Below, piece by piece: positions 53,413-63,819 of a DNA stretch of 64,000 nt. The notes beneath the pieces were generated by a model, which saw nothing but the letters and a program-made list of their open reading frames with translations, had not been told where the DNA came from and did no database searches. Each line of letters starts with the position of its first letter. Positions within the stretch are counted from its first letter, which is position 1. The stretch lies in the NCBI RefSeq assembly GCF_030646615.1, contig NZ_JAUSLG010000073.1, positions 1-64,000 of the forward strand, read 5' to 3'. Both the position numbers and the translations under genes were made by a program. Source of the DNA: Phenylobacterium sp. GTDB taxonomy: Bacteria; Pseudomonadota; Alphaproteobacteria; Caulobacterales; Caulobacteraceae.

Positions 53413-55062
53413 TCAGCGCCCACCGCTCAAGCTAGCCAGGGCCTGCTGGGCGTCGCCCTGGATAACCGCTAGGTGATCTGGACCGACGAAACTCTCCGCA
53501 TAAATCTTGTTGAGGGGCTCGGTCCCTGATGGGCGGGCGGCGAACCACCCGCTCTTGGCCTTAACCTTCACGCCGCCGAACGGCTCCCCGCGGGGGCTCG
53601 CGATCTCTACCGACAACACAGGCTCGCCGCCGAGCTCAGCAAGTTGCAGATCCTGCGGTCTGAGGCCTCGCAGCCAGGCTTTTTGCTGCGGTGTGGCTGG
53701 CGCATCTAGACGTTCATAGTAGGAGGGGCCGATTGCGTCGGCCACCGACGTGTAGACCATGCTGGGGTCCTGGCCGGTTCGCGCAAGGATTTCCGCAGCC
53801 AGAAGCCCGAGGCTGAAACCGTCCTTCTCCGTTGTCCAAAGCGACCCGTCGAGCCTTCGGAACACCGCGCCGGCACTCTCCTCGCCCGCGAAGCCCAGGG
53901 CGCCGTCGGAAAGTCCATCGACGAACCAGCGAAATCCCACCGGCGTCTCAACCAGCGGCCGCTGAAGTCTGGCGGCGAGCCGGTCGATGAGGGCGCTTGT
54001 GACCATGGTCTTGCCGATCGCGAGCCCGGCAGGCCAGGCGGGACGGTGTTCAAACAGATAGGCGACCGCCGCCGTCAGATAACGGTTCGGCTCCATCAGC
54101 CCCCCCGAAGGCGTCACCACGCCGTGGCGGTCGGCGTCCGGGTCGTTGCCGAAGGCGATGTCGAAGCGAGCCCGCAGGTCGACCAGCCGGGCCATCGCAT
54201 AGGGCGAGGAGCAATCCATCCGGGTCTCGCCATCATGATCGGCCGTCATGAACGCGAACTGAGGGTCGATCGCCTCGCTGACGACCGCACCGTGCAGACC
54301 ATACGTCTCCAAGACCAGAGGCCAGTACTCAGCGCTGGCTCCGCCCAGGGGATCGATCCCAATATGCACCCCGGCGGCGCGGATCGCTCCAAGGTCCACC
54401 ACCTGCGGCAACTCGGCGATGAAGGCAGTCCGATAGTCGTAACGCGCCGCATGCGAAGACCGCGCCGCGCGGGCGTAAGGAACGCGCATCACGTCCCGCA
54501 ACGCCGTCGGAAGCGCAGCGTTGGCGAGCTGCTCGATCGCCTCAGTGATCCGAGGTTCGGCTGGCCCGCCGTGCGGCGGATTGTACTTCAAGCCGCCATC
54601 CTGGGGCGGATTGTGAGACGGCGTGAGAATGATCCCGTCCGCCAGCCCTGAGGTGCGCCCCATATTGTAGTGCAGGATGGCGTGCGACACCGCAGGCGTC
54701 GGCGTGTAGGCGTCCCGGGTGTCGAGCATCACCGTAACACCGGCGGCGACGAAGACCTCGACGGCCGTCCTGAGCGCGGGCTTTGAGAGCGCGTGGGTGT
54801 CGCCGGCCAGGAACAGCGGTCCATGGATGCTCGCGGCTTTGCGGTGACGACAGACGGCGGCGCAGATCGCCACGACATGCGCCTCATTGAAGGTCCCCGC
54901 GAGCGCCGAGCCGCGATGGCCGGAGGTCCCGAAGGCGACGCCTTGGGACGGATCTGTCGGGTCGGGGCGGACCGCCGTGTAGGCGTCGATGAGCTTGGAG
55001 ACATCGATCAGATCCGCCTTTCCGACGGGGCGTCCTGCCCGGGAATCCACGCTACGGGTCAA
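53413..55062 (-). CDS. pgm: Phosphoglucomutase (alpha-D-glucose)
   Basis: A 549-residue enzyme interconverting glucose-1- and glucose-6-phosphate. Motifs: FGTSGHRGSAL, the phosphoserine loop LTPSHNPPQDGG, the Mg loop GNDPDADRHG, GFAGEESAG and RPSGTEP. The start is TTG 55062, overlapping the stop of the glucan synthase gene (TTGA), so translation is coupled. Placed after an NdvB-type synthase, it can supply glucose-1-phosphate for UDP-glucose or recycle it. Confidence 0.94.
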   Translation of the reverse strand: MTRSVDSRAGRPVGKADLIDVSKLIDAYTAVRPDPTDPSQGVAFGTSGHRGSALAGTFNEAHVVAICAAVCRHRKAASIHGPLFLAGDTHALSKPALRTAVEVFVAAGVTVMLDTRDAYTPTPAVSHAILHYNMGRTSGLADGIILTPSHNPPQDGGLKYNPPHGGPAEPRITEAIEQLANAALPTALRDVMRVPYARAARSSHAARYDYRTAFIAELPQVVDLGAIRAAGVHIGIDPLGGASAEYWPLVLETYGLHGAVVSEAIDPQFAFMTADHDGETRMDCSSPYAMARLVDLRARFDIAFGNDPDADRHGVVTPSGGLMEPNRYLTAAVAYLFEHRPAWPAGLAIGKTMVTSALIDRLAARLQRPLVETPVGFRWFVDGLSDGALGFAGEESAGAVFRRLDGSLWTTEKDGFSLGLLAAEILARTGQDPSMVYTSVADAIGPSYYERLDAPATPQQKAWLRGLRPQDLQLAELGGEPVLSVEIASPRGEPFGGVKVKAKSGWFAARPSGTEPLNKIYAESFVGPDHLAVIQGDAQQALASLSGGR

Positions 55063-58000
55063 GCCGCACCAGCCTTCGGGTCAACGGCGCCCAGCCGGAC
55101 GCGCAGACGCCGGACGCCGTCCGCTGAGCTGAGGGGTATGCGCAACGGTCGCTCGCGCAGCCGAACGCCGTCCAGTACGGCTTCGGCGACGCCCCGGCAG
55201 ACGCCGTCGCGGTTTTCCACCTCTATCTCGTAACGGGCGGCGCCAAACCGGTAGACGAGCTTGAAGCCTGGCCAGTGTCGCGGAATGCACGGATCGAGCA
55301 GCAGGGCGTCGCCATGGCGCCGCAGGCCGAGAAGCGACTCTAGTCCCGCGCGGTACATCCAGCCCGCGGCGCCTGTATACCAGGTCCAACCGCCCCGCCC
55401 GAGGTGTGCCGGGTGCGAATAGATGTCGGCAGCGACCACGTAGGGCTCAACCTTGTACCGCTGGGCCTCAGATGGCGTGCGGCTATGATTGATCGGGTTG
55501 AGCATGGCTAGGAGGCTTGCGGTCCTGTCGCCGTCCCCCACCGCTGCGAAGGCCATCGCCGTCCACACCGCGGCGTGAGTATATTGGCCGCCGTTCTCTC
55601 GCACGCCGACTGGGTAGCCCTTGATATAACCGGGGTCTTTCGGACCCTTGTCGAAGGGCGGCGTGAACAACAGAGCTAGGCCGGCGTCGGCGTCGATCAA
55701 CTCACGTTCAACCGCGGCCAACGCCTGTCGCGCGCGGTTCGGCTCCGCCGCCCCGGAGAGCACGGCCCACGATTGCGCAATGGCGTCGATGCGGCACTCG
55801 TCGCTGTCGGGCGAGCCCAGCGGCGAGCCATCGTCGTACCAGCCGCGAAGGTACCAGTCGCCGCCCCACGCGCTCCGCTCGAGCGCGGCCTTTAGGCCCT
55901 CGGCGTGGGCAGCCCAGCGCCCTGCGTGCGCCGCCTGCCCGAGAGCCGCCGCCAACGGTGCGAATTCCGTCAAGGTGCGCTGGAGAAACCAGCCCAACCA
56001 CACGCTCTCGCCTCGGCCGTGCTGGCCGACGCGGTTCATGCCGTCGTTCCAGTCGCCGCCGCCGATCAACGGCGCGCCATGGCCCCCCACCTGCAGGCTG
56101 GCGTCGAGCGCCCGCGCGCAGTGTTCGAAGAGGCTGGCGCTCTCGCCGGTTCCGGGACGGAAGAACGCCTCGGCCGCGGTCGGCTCAAGGGCCTCACCCT
56201 CCAGGAAGGGGATCGGCTCGTCGAGCACCGCGCGGTCCCCGGTGGCGACGACATAATTCGCGACCGCGTAGGCCAGCCACACCCGGTCGTCGGAAAAGCG
56301 GGTGCGGACCCCCTGGCCGGAGTGGGGCAGCCACCAGTGCTGCACGTCGCCCTCGGGGAACTGGCGCGCCGCCGCCCTGAGCAAGTGCTCGCGTGCGGTT
56401 TCGGGGGCCGCATGCACCAGCGCCATGACGTCCTGCAGCTGATCGCGGAAGCCATAGGCGCCGCTCGCCTGATAGAAGCCGGCCCTCGCCCATAAGCGGG
56501 ACGCGACGGTCTGGTAGAGCAGCCAGCCATTGAGCATCAGGTCCAGGGCTGGGTCGGGGGTTTGCACCTGTACGGTCCCTAGGAGACGCTCCCAATAGGC
56601 GTCTACCTCCGCCAGGACGTCATCCAAATCAGCCTGACCGTAACGCGCGATCAGCTCGCGGGCGGCGTCGGCGTCCTCGCCCTCCCCGATGAGGAAGACC
56701 AGCTCGCCCGTCTCCCCGGGCGCGAGCGACAGCGGCGCATCCATGGCCCCACAGGGGTCTAGCGCGGCCCCTGTTCGGCCGGAGAGCGCGCCGCCCGCCA
56801 GACCCGCTGGCCGACGCAGGCTGCCGTTGCGACCGATGAATTCCCGGCGATCGCCCGTCCAGTTCGTCTGGCGGCCACAGGCGTCAAGAAACGCCACCCG
56901 CTCCCCAAAGCTGGGATCCCAGCGGTTCTGCGCCATCAGGGCCCCGCTCGCTTCATCGACGTGCGTGACCGTAAAGGGCGCTATCGCGTCGCGGCTTTTG
57001 CCGAGGACCCACTCCACATAGGCGCAGGCCGACAGCCGGCGCGGTCGGTTGGACAGATTGCGGACTTTCAGCCGCAGGATTTTCACCGGGTCTAGCAGCG
57101 GCGTATAGGCGAGGAGCTCCGTCTCGAAGTCGCCGACCGTGGCTTCGAATCGGCTGTAGCCGCGGCCGTGGCGGCAGACATAGGTCGCCTCTGGATCCCG
57201 CACCGGGTAGGCGGTCGGGCTCCAGAGCTCGCCGGTTTCCATGTCGCGCAGGTACAACGCCTCGCCACCGCGATCGGCGACCGGGTCGTTCGACCAGGGG
57301 GTGAGCTGGTGCTCGCGGCTATTGAGGGCCCAGGTGTATCCCGAACCTTCCGCGGAGATCTGGAACCCGAAGCTCGGGTTGGCGACGACGTTGATCCAGG
57401 GCGCCGGCGTGGTCTGGCCAGGGCTGAGGACAACGACATACTCCCGGCCCTCGCGCGCGAAGCCGCCGATCCCGTTGTAGGCCTCCAGGTCTGGGACAGG
57501 CGATGACCGCAACGGCCTAGCGGGAACCTGCGGCGCCGCCAAAGGTGGCCGCGGCCACTCGCGCTGATCCCGTAGCCGGTCAAGCTGGCCTTCCAGCCGG
57601 CCGTGCTGCGCAGACAACACAACCCGCGCGACCGACAACAGGCGGGCCTGGAGCGCGGGCGAAATGAGGTCGCCGCGCAGCACGTAGACCCCGCCCGGTA
57701 GTGGCTCTTCGTCTGGCGCGCGGCGGGATTGCGTCACGCGCACCAAGGCCTCCAACGCGCCTTGCAGGTCTTGGATGTAGGAGGCCGCGTGGTCATTCAG
57801 GATCACGACATCCACCGGGAGCCGCTGCAGCTTCCAGTATTCCGCTGCGTGGAGCAGGTCGCGGGCGGTGGCGAGATGTTCGAGGTCGTCTATCCGCAAT
57901 AGGATCAGAGGTAGGTCGCCTGATATGCCCAGGGCCCAGAGGTCCGGCTGCCCCCCCGCGCCCGCCGCCACCACCTCTGACGGGGGTCTGAGCGCAGGCG

Positions 58001-61000
58001 CCGCGTAAATCAGGTGGCCGGCCAGGCGCTGGAAGTTGTCGGCGTCCCGGTGGGTGACGCCGAGATGGCGCAGCTGCACCTGCGCCCGAGTCCACGCCAA
58101 GGCTGCGGCCCGTTCGCAGGCTGCGGTGTGAAGATGCTGATCCAACACCTCCAAGATGGCTTCGCGCGAGCCGGCGGCGAAGGTCCAGAAGGAGACCTGG
58201 GCTGTAGAGCCGGCGGCGATCCGCACGCGTCGCCGAAGCGCGAAGATCGGATCGAGCACCGCGCCGGCCTCGCCGGTCAGGGGGCGGCCTTCGAAGACGG
58301 CGATCGGTGCGCGGACATCGCGGTTCCGGCCCAGGAAGCGCGCGCGATCGGTCTCGAATTCCGGTTTGCCGAGCGCCTCGCCTTCGACGATCGCCAGATG
58401 GGCGGCCCAGAGCTCAGGCTCCTCCGGCGCCCGGCGTCGACGGGTCGCAAGCAAGGCGCCCCCCAGCGCCGGATGGTGTTCCGTCTCTACGAACAGCTTG
58501 GAGAACGCCGGGTGGGCGGCGTCGGCGGCGTCGGGCGCAAGGACCAGCTCACCATATGAGGTGATTTCGACTTCGCGCTCGACGTCGCCGGCGTTGGTCA
58601 AGGTCACGCGTCGGAGCTCCCCGTCATCCTCCGCAGAAACCAGCACCACGAGTTCAGTCGCTAGGTCGCCATCGCGGCGCGAGTATTCCGCGCGGTCGGC
58701 GAAGAAGGTCACGCCATACTCCGACGGCTCGGCGGCGGTAGGCTGATAGCCGGTGGACCAAACGCGCCCGCTCGCCACATCGCGCAGATAGATGAAAGCG
58801 CCCCAGTCGTCGCGCACGCTGTCTTCGCGCCAGCGCGTTAGCGCCTGGCTTCGCCAGCGGCTGTAACCGCCTCCCGCAGCGGTGAGCAGCACGCTGTAGC
58901 GACCGTTCGACAAAATATGGGTCGCGGGACTCGCGCCGTGCGGCGTGGAGTAGCGGCGCCCGAGCACCGGTTCCGGCGCCTCGGTCAAGCGCGAGCCCTC
59001 GCGTTCGGCGGCAGCCGTCGCCGGCCGAACGTCACGCGGCATTCGCTCGTGCAGGAGGAGCTCGGCGGCCTGCACGAGCGGATCGGCGTGGAAGCGCTCG
59101 CGCAAAAGTCCTCCCAGCAGAGTGTTGGCCAAGGCGGTGACCGTCATCCCCTGGTGATGGGCCATGAACGATCGCACGATCGCGACCCGCGTTCCCTCTG
59201 GCACCCGCGCGGGCGTGTAATCCAAGGCCTCATAGAAGCCGTGGCGTCCCTTTGCGCCCGCCGCGGCCAAGACCTCGAAGTTGGCGACGGCTTCGCGCGG
59301 ATCGATCATCGCGGCGAGCGCTGTCGCATAGGGTGCGACCACGGCCTCCTCGCCGAGGCCTCGCTTGAGACCGAGACCCGGAATCCCAAAGTTCGAGTAT
59401 TGGTAGGTGAACTCGAGATCCCGCGCGTTGAACCCTGATTCCGAGACGCCCCAGGGCCGCCCATGGCTCCGCCCGTAAGCAATTTGGCGGCGCACGACCG
59501 CCCGCAGCGACCGCTCCAGCAGACTGCCGGCGGGCGAGCGCATCACCAGAGACGGCATCAGGTACTCGAACATGGACCCCGACCAGGAAATCAGGGCCGC
59601 GCCCTCAGGCGTAGGTGTCACCGCATGACCAAGTCGAAACCAGTGGCGCGCCGGCACGTCGCCCTTGGCGATGGCGAGAAAGCTCGCCAGCCGGGCCTCT
59701 GAGGCTAGGAGGTCATAGCAATTGGCGTCCAACGTCCCGTCGGCGACGCGGTAGCCGATCGACAGCAGTTTGCGGTCGGGATCGAGCAGGAAGCCGTATT
59801 CCATCTCCAGCGCCATCTGGCGCGCGACGGCTTCCGCCGCCGCGAGGCGGCGGTCCAGCTCAGAGAATTCCAAGTCGCGGAGATGGCTGCGGAGCCCCGC
59901 CTCCACCGCGGATAGCCAATAGGCCAGCTCTGCGGCGTCCTCACGCTCCGCCAACAGACCCCGCAGCGGTTCGGCGAGCCCCGCCCATTCGCGCAGTACG
60001 TCGTCGAACGCACTTCGGGCGTGCTTCCCCTCCTCGCCGCCGCCAAAGGTGCCGCAGAAGTCCCGCAACGCCTCGTCCAGACGCCGCCAGGTCTGATGCG
60101 CGGGCACCGCAGGCGCGCAGAGCGGCGCCAGTTCTTCCCTCGCCAGGCCAATGGCGTCGGACACGCCGGCCCATCGCGCCAGCGGGGGCAGCGGGTGGTC
60201 CCGCCATACGTGGCAGCTCGCGGCGAGCGTCAGCAGGCATCCGGCGAGGTTGCCGCTGTCCACGGTGGACACATACAGCGGCTCGAGCGCGCGCAGGTCG
60301 CGCGTGTCATACCAGTTGAGGAAGTGGCCGCGTCGCCGCTCCATGCGCTGCAAGGTGGCCAACGTGGCCTCTATACGCTCCAGGGCTTCACCGACGCCGA
60401 TCCAACCGAGGTCGCGCGCGCACGCGGTCGAGAGGAGGTAGAGACCGATGTTGGTGGGCGAGGTGCGGTGGGCGACGGCCGGCGGATCCTCCTGAACATT
60501 GTCCGGCGGCAGGTGGTTGTCGCCGGCGGTGACGTAGGCTTCGAAGTAGCGCCAGGTCCGACGCGCCGTCAGACGCAGCGCGGCCGTGTCAGCCGGGGTC
60601 AGCTCGCCCGCTTCCGGCAGGGGTTGGATCCGGCTGACTCGCTGAGCGACCAGCGGTGCGAACAGCCAGGCGAGAGAGATGCTGACCCCTACTGGCCAAG
60701 CCTTTCCGGACCAGGTCGCACTGATCGCAAGGCCTGCCAGGGCCAGGGGCAAGACGCTCCACATCCGTCGATAGAAGTCGGACACCTCCAACCGCAGGCC
60801 CGCGGCAAGCTGCGCCGCCGGCACCCATTCCAGCAGCCGGCGCCGGCTGACGAACAGCCGCCACAGGGTCCGGACGATGGCGTCGGACATCAACCACGCC
60901 TGGTGGGGCAAGAGCGTGACCAGCAGAAGCGCGCGCGCGGCTGCGACTCGCAGGTCCGCGCCCATGCCTCTCAATCGGTCTCGCGTGCGTATCCCGGCCG

Positions 61001-63593
61001 CCCGCGGCGCCAGGTCATCGATCAGCGGCATGAGCGCCGGCGCGACGACCGAGCCCAGCACGAACAGGGTCCAGACGACGGCATGGCCGCCGAGCGTGGC
61101 CCAGCCCGCGAATAGCGCCGCTACGGCCGCCGGCGCGGTCAGGGTCCGCCGCAGATTGTCGAGCATCTTCAGCCGGCCGATGACCGGGAGCGGCCCCGGC
61201 GCCGCGCAACGGCCGGCTGGGATACGCAGTATCCACGGCAGCAACTGCCAGTCGCCGCGAGCCCAGCGGTGATGTCGCAGGCTTGCGACATCGTAGCGCG
61301 TAGGCGCATCGTCGACCACCTCGACATCGGACGCTAGGCCGGCGCGCGCATAGACTCCCTCGAAGAGGTCATGGCTCAGCAGCGTGGATTCCGGCACACG
61401 TCCGGAAAGCGCCGCCTCGAAGGCGTCTACGTCGTAGATCCCTTTCCCCCCGTATGAGCCTTCGCCGAACAGGTCCTGATAGACGTCGCTGACAGCGGCG
61501 GCGTAGGGGTCGATCCCGCTCGCGCCCGAGAACAGCCGGTGGAACAACGAGCCGCGATGGCCCACCGGCAGCGCGGGCGTAATCCGCGGCTGCAGGATAC
61601 CGTAGCCCTCCACCACCCGCTGCTTTCGAGTATCCAGGCGCGGGCGGTTGAGCGGATGGGCCATCTTGCCGATCAGGCGACGCACCGTGTCATGCGGCAG
61701 GCGCGTGTCGGCATCCAGCGTGATGACATAGCGCACGCCCGCAGGGACGCTGATCTGTCCCCCGGGCGGGGCGACGAACGTCGTGTCCTGCGCCCCGCGC
61801 AGCAGGCGGTTCAACTCCTGCAGCTTGCCCCGCTTACGTTCCCAGCCGATCCAATGCCGTTCGCTGTCGTTCCACACGCGACGGCGATGGAGCAGCAGAA
61901 AGCGGTCTCCCCCGGGCGCCGGGCCGTATTTCCGGTTCAGAGCCGCGACGCCTTCGGCGGCCAGCGTGAGGAGATGGCCGTCTACCGGCTCGCTATCGCG
62001 GTCCGCGTCGATCCAGTCCGACAGCAGGGCGAAGTGGACGTCACCCTCGACACTGGCAAGATAATGAATCTCAAGACCTGCGACTTGTTCCTGGATCGCC
62101 GCCGGGCTGGTGAGCATCATCGGCACCGCTACGAGGGTGCGATGCTCTGAGGGGATTCCGCCCGCCAACTCGAGCGCCGGCAGGAAGCTCGCCCGAATGC
62201 TGTGGGTGATGACTGCGTTGACGAGCGCGACGGCGAGCTCCAAGGCGGGAACGACTCCGAGCACAGCCAAGGCCGCCAGCCACACGCCGTCCAAGCCGGC
62301 GGCGCGCAGATAGAGAAGCGGCGCCAGAAGGATCACGGCCGCCGCAGAGATGATGCCCGCCGCGTAGCCCCCGGCGCCGAGGCGCTGGAAGGTCCGAGTC
62401 AGGAGCTCGCGCCGCGGCGGTCTAAATCCCAGCGCCCGTTCGAAGCGGCGCCGTTCCGACCCGATGAGGTGACAGCCGACGTGGCAGCTCGCCACCTCGC
62501 CCGGACAGGCCCCAGCGCGTGCGATGGCGGCCCGAGTCACTTCCATCTCACTCTTGCCGCTGCCGCGCGAGAGGGCCTCGATTGCGGTGCGGTAGAGATT
62601 GCGGGTCGCGAAATTCATCTCCCCGAAGTCACCTGCCCGCGTCAGGGCCGCATCGACGAGACTCATCCGCTCGACCAGGTCCAGCCAATCCACCTCCGAG
62701 ATGCGCCGCAGGCTGGTGACGATGTTGCGAACGGTGCCAGCGGCGGCGACCTGCCGATCATGCTCGCCGCGAACGACCGCGTCAGCTGTAACGCTCTGCC
62801 CAGCGAGCTGCTCATCCACCCAGCTCAACACGGGTGCGATACTCGCATCCTGGTCGCGCAGCCGGTGCACCAGCTGCATCGTGAAGGCGTCTGTGAACCG
62901 CCGCCGACCTTCCCAGCCCCGCAGCACGGCGGCAGCGGGTTCGGGATCGCGACCGTAGGCGCCGAGCAGCCGGTCCGCCAGTTGGTCGGCGGTAATGCGG
63001 GCCTCGCGGCTGTCCAAGATTTGGTCGGCGAGGCGCCGTAGATTCTCCACGAGAATGAGGCGCAGGGTGATCGCCACCGCCCAGAGCTCGCCGATGGTGA
63101 GCGGGTGGACGCTCTGGTAGGCGTGGACGTAGCGCTGCAGCATGTCCACGTCAAAGCGGCTGTCCGTGTGGGCGACGAACGCCCAGACCAGGCCAAACAC
63201 CCGTGGGTAGCCGGCGAAGGGACCTGAGATCAGCTTCGGAAGCTGCCGGTAATAGCCGGGCGGCAGGTCGCGCCGAATCTCCCGGATCTGCTCCTCGACC
63301 ACATGGAAGTTGTCGAGCAGCCACTGCGCCGCGGGCGTTGCGCCGTCGTCGCCCCCACCCGAGCGTTGCAGCACCACAAAGGCCTCGATGAGCCGGCGCT
63401 GATTGTCCAGCAGGCGGCCCGTGAGACTGCGGCCGGCTTTCGGGCGGCCGTCGACGGGCTGAGCCAGGGCAAGGCTCTTAGCGTGCGCCTCAAGCCGCTC
63501 GACGCTGAACAGTTCGGCGCGAATGGGCGTCTCGTCCGACCACAGGTCGCCGGACCTGTGGTCGAGCGCGCGTCGGACCAAATCTATCGGCAT
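55059..63593 (-). CDS. ndvB: Cyclic beta-1,2-glucan synthase (NdvB/ChvB-like)
   Basis: A 2844-residue inner-membrane protein. The N-terminal part is soluble; about six membrane helices surround a GT84 glycosyltransferase domain with YVITLDADTRLPHDTVRRL near residue 620 and RHHRWARGDWQLL near 780. Two large carbohydrate-binding and GH94-like glycoside phosphorylase regions follow, the catalytic GGGDWNDGMNRVG near 2510. Full length fits NdvB (about 2830). By family it makes and closes cyclic beta-glucans in the periplasm for osmotic or envelope protection. Confidence 0.95.
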   Translation of the reverse strand: MPIDLVRRALDHRSGDLWSDETPIRAELFSVERLEAHAKSLALAQPVDGRPKAGRSLTGRLLDNQRRLIEAFVVLQRSGGGDDGATPAAQWLLDNFHVVEEQIREIRRDLPPGYYRQLPKLISGPFAGYPRVFGLVWAFVAHTDSRFDVDMLQRYVHAYQSVHPLTIGELWAVAITLRLILVENLRRLADQILDSREARITADQLADRLLGAYGRDPEPAAAVLRGWEGRRRFTDAFTMQLVHRLRDQDASIAPVLSWVDEQLAGQSVTADAVVRGEHDRQVAAAGTVRNIVTSLRRISEVDWLDLVERMSLVDAALTRAGDFGEMNFATRNLYRTAIEALSRGSGKSEMEVTRAAIARAGACPGEVASCHVGCHLIGSERRRFERALGFRPPRRELLTRTFQRLGAGGYAAGIISAAAVILLAPLLYLRAAGLDGVWLAALAVLGVVPALELAVALVNAVITHSIRASFLPALELAGGIPSEHRTLVAVPMMLTSPAAIQEQVAGLEIHYLASVEGDVHFALLSDWIDADRDSEPVDGHLLTLAAEGVAALNRKYGPAPGGDRFLLLHRRRVWNDSERHWIGWERKRGKLQELNRLLRGAQDTTFVAPPGGQISVPAGVRYVITLDADTRLPHDTVRRLIGKMAHPLNRPRLDTRKQRVVEGYGILQPRITPALPVGHRGSLFHRLFSGASGIDPYAAAVSDVYQDLFGEGSYGGKGIYDVDAFEAALSGRVPESTLLSHDLFEGVYARAGLASDVEVVDDAPTRYDVASLRHHRWARGDWQLLPWILRIPAGRCAAPGPLPVIGRLKMLDNLRRTLTAPAAVAALFAGWATLGGHAVVWTLFVLGSVVAPALMPLIDDLAPRAAGIRTRDRLRGMGADLRVAAARALLLVTLLPHQAWLMSDAIVRTLWRLFVSRRRLLEWVPAAQLAAGLRLEVSDFYRRMWSVLPLALAGLAISATWSGKAWPVGVSISLAWLFAPLVAQRVSRIQPLPEAGELTPADTAALRLTARRTWRYFEAYVTAGDNHLPPDNVQEDPPAVAHRTSPTNIGLYLLSTACARDLGWIGVGEALERIEATLATLQRMERRRGHFLNWYDTRDLRALEPLYVSTVDSGNLAGCLLTLAASCHVWRDHPLPPLARWAGVSDAIGLAREELAPLCAPAVPAHQTWRRLDEALRDFCGTFGGGEEGKHARSAFDDVLREWAGLAEPLRGLLAEREDAAELAYWLSAVEAGLRSHLRDLEFSELDRRLAAAEAVARQMALEMEYGFLLDPDRKLLSIGYRVADGTLDANCYDLLASEARLASFLAIAKGDVPARHWFRLGHAVTPTPEGAALISWSGSMFEYLMPSLVMRSPAGSLLERSLRAVVRRQIAYGRSHGRPWGVSESGFNARDLEFTYQYSNFGIPGLGLKRGLGEEAVVAPYATALAAMIDPREAVANFEVLAAAGAKGRHGFYEALDYTPARVPEGTRVAIVRSFMAHHQGMTVTALANTLLGGLLRERFHADPLVQAAELLLHERMPRDVRPATAAAEREGSRLTEAPEPVLGRRYSTPHGASPATHILSNGRYSVLLTAAGGGYSRWRSQALTRWREDSVRDDWGAFIYLRDVASGRVWSTGYQPTAAEPSEYGVTFFADRAEYSRRDGDLATELVVLVSAEDDGELRRVTLTNAGDVEREVEITSYGELVLAPDAADAAHPAFSKLFVETEHHPALGGALLATRRRRAPEEPELWAAHLAIVEGEALGKPEFETDRARFLGRNRDVRAPIAVFEGRPLTGEAGAVLDPIFALRRRVRIAAGSTAQVSFWTFAAGSREAILEVLDQHLHTAACERAAALAWTRAQVQLRHLGVTHRDADNFQRLAGHLIYAAPALRPPSEVVAAGAGGQPDLWALGISGDLPLILLRIDDLEHLATARDLLHAAEYWKLQRLPVDVVILNDHAASYIQDLQGALEALVRVTQSRRAPDEEPLPGGVYVLRGDLISPALQARLLSVARVVLSAQHGRLEGQLDRLRDQREWPRPPLAAPQVPARPLRSSPVPDLEAYNGIGGFAREGREYVVVLSPGQTTPAPWINVVANPSFGFQISAEGSGYTWALNSREHQLTPWSNDPVADRGGEALYLRDMETGELWSPTAYPVRDPEATYVCRHGRGYSRFEATVGDFETELLAYTPLLDPVKILRLKVRNLSNRPRRLSACAYVEWVLGKSRDAIAPFTVTHVDEASGALMAQNRWDPSFGERVAFLDACGRQTNWTGDRREFIGRNGSLRRPAGLAGGALSGRTGAALDPCGAMDAPLSLAPGETGELVFLIGEGEDADAARELIARYGQADLDDVLAEVDAYWERLLGTVQVQTPDPALDLMLNGWLLYQTVASRLWARAGFYQASGAYGFRDQLQDVMALVHAAPETAREHLLRAAARQFPEGDVQHWWLPHSGQGVRTRFSDDRVWLAYAVANYVVATGDRAVLDEPIPFLEGEALEPTAAEAFFRPGTGESASLFEHCARALDASLQVGGHGAPLIGGGDWNDGMNRVGQHGRGESVWLGWFLQRTLTEFAPLAAALGQAAHAGRWAAHAEGLKAALERSAWGGDWYLRGWYDDGSPLGSPDSDECRIDAIAQSWAVLSGAAEPNRARQALAAVERELIDADAGLALLFTPPFDKGPKDPGYIKGYPVGVRENGGQYTHAAVWTAMAFAAVGDGDRTASLLAMLNPINHSRTPSEAQRYKVEPYVVAADIYSHPAHLGRGGWTWYTGAAGWMYRAGLESLLGLRRHGDALLLDPCIPRHWPGFKLVYRFGAARYEIEVENRDGVCRGVAEAVLDGVRLRERPLRIPLSSADGVRRLRVRLGAVDPKAGAA

Positions 63594-63770
63594 GGTGGAA
63601 GCCCGCGGCGCCTGGCGCAGTCAGGGAACCCGCGGCGTCGGCGCGAGTCGCCCCCGACGCCCGTGTGTTGTCCAGGGCCGCTGTTCATCTTCCATCAGAC
63701 GCATGTGCATCGGCCGCCATTACAGCAACTGCTCGCCGTTCAATGCGGCTTAGGCGGTCCCCGCTTGGAG

Positions 63771-63784
63771 TTGATAGCGATCAG
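63771..63784. promoter_or_regulatory. FNR/FixK-like box before ndvB
   Basis: TTGAT-AGCG-ATCAG matches nine of ten consensus bases. It is about 180 bases before the ndvB start, rather far for a direct activator unless the transcript begins well upstream. Confidence 0.4.
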
Positions 63785-63819
63785 CGGCGCGGATGACGGC
63801 TGTTGCGCCGCCGTTAGCC

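Noticed and set aside
53317..53472. Small open frame beginning MFCQCGAPIK after the second sigma factor
   Set aside because: It has a near ribosome site and a Cys pair, but overlaps the end of pgm by 60 bases and shows no domain; left out as unproven.
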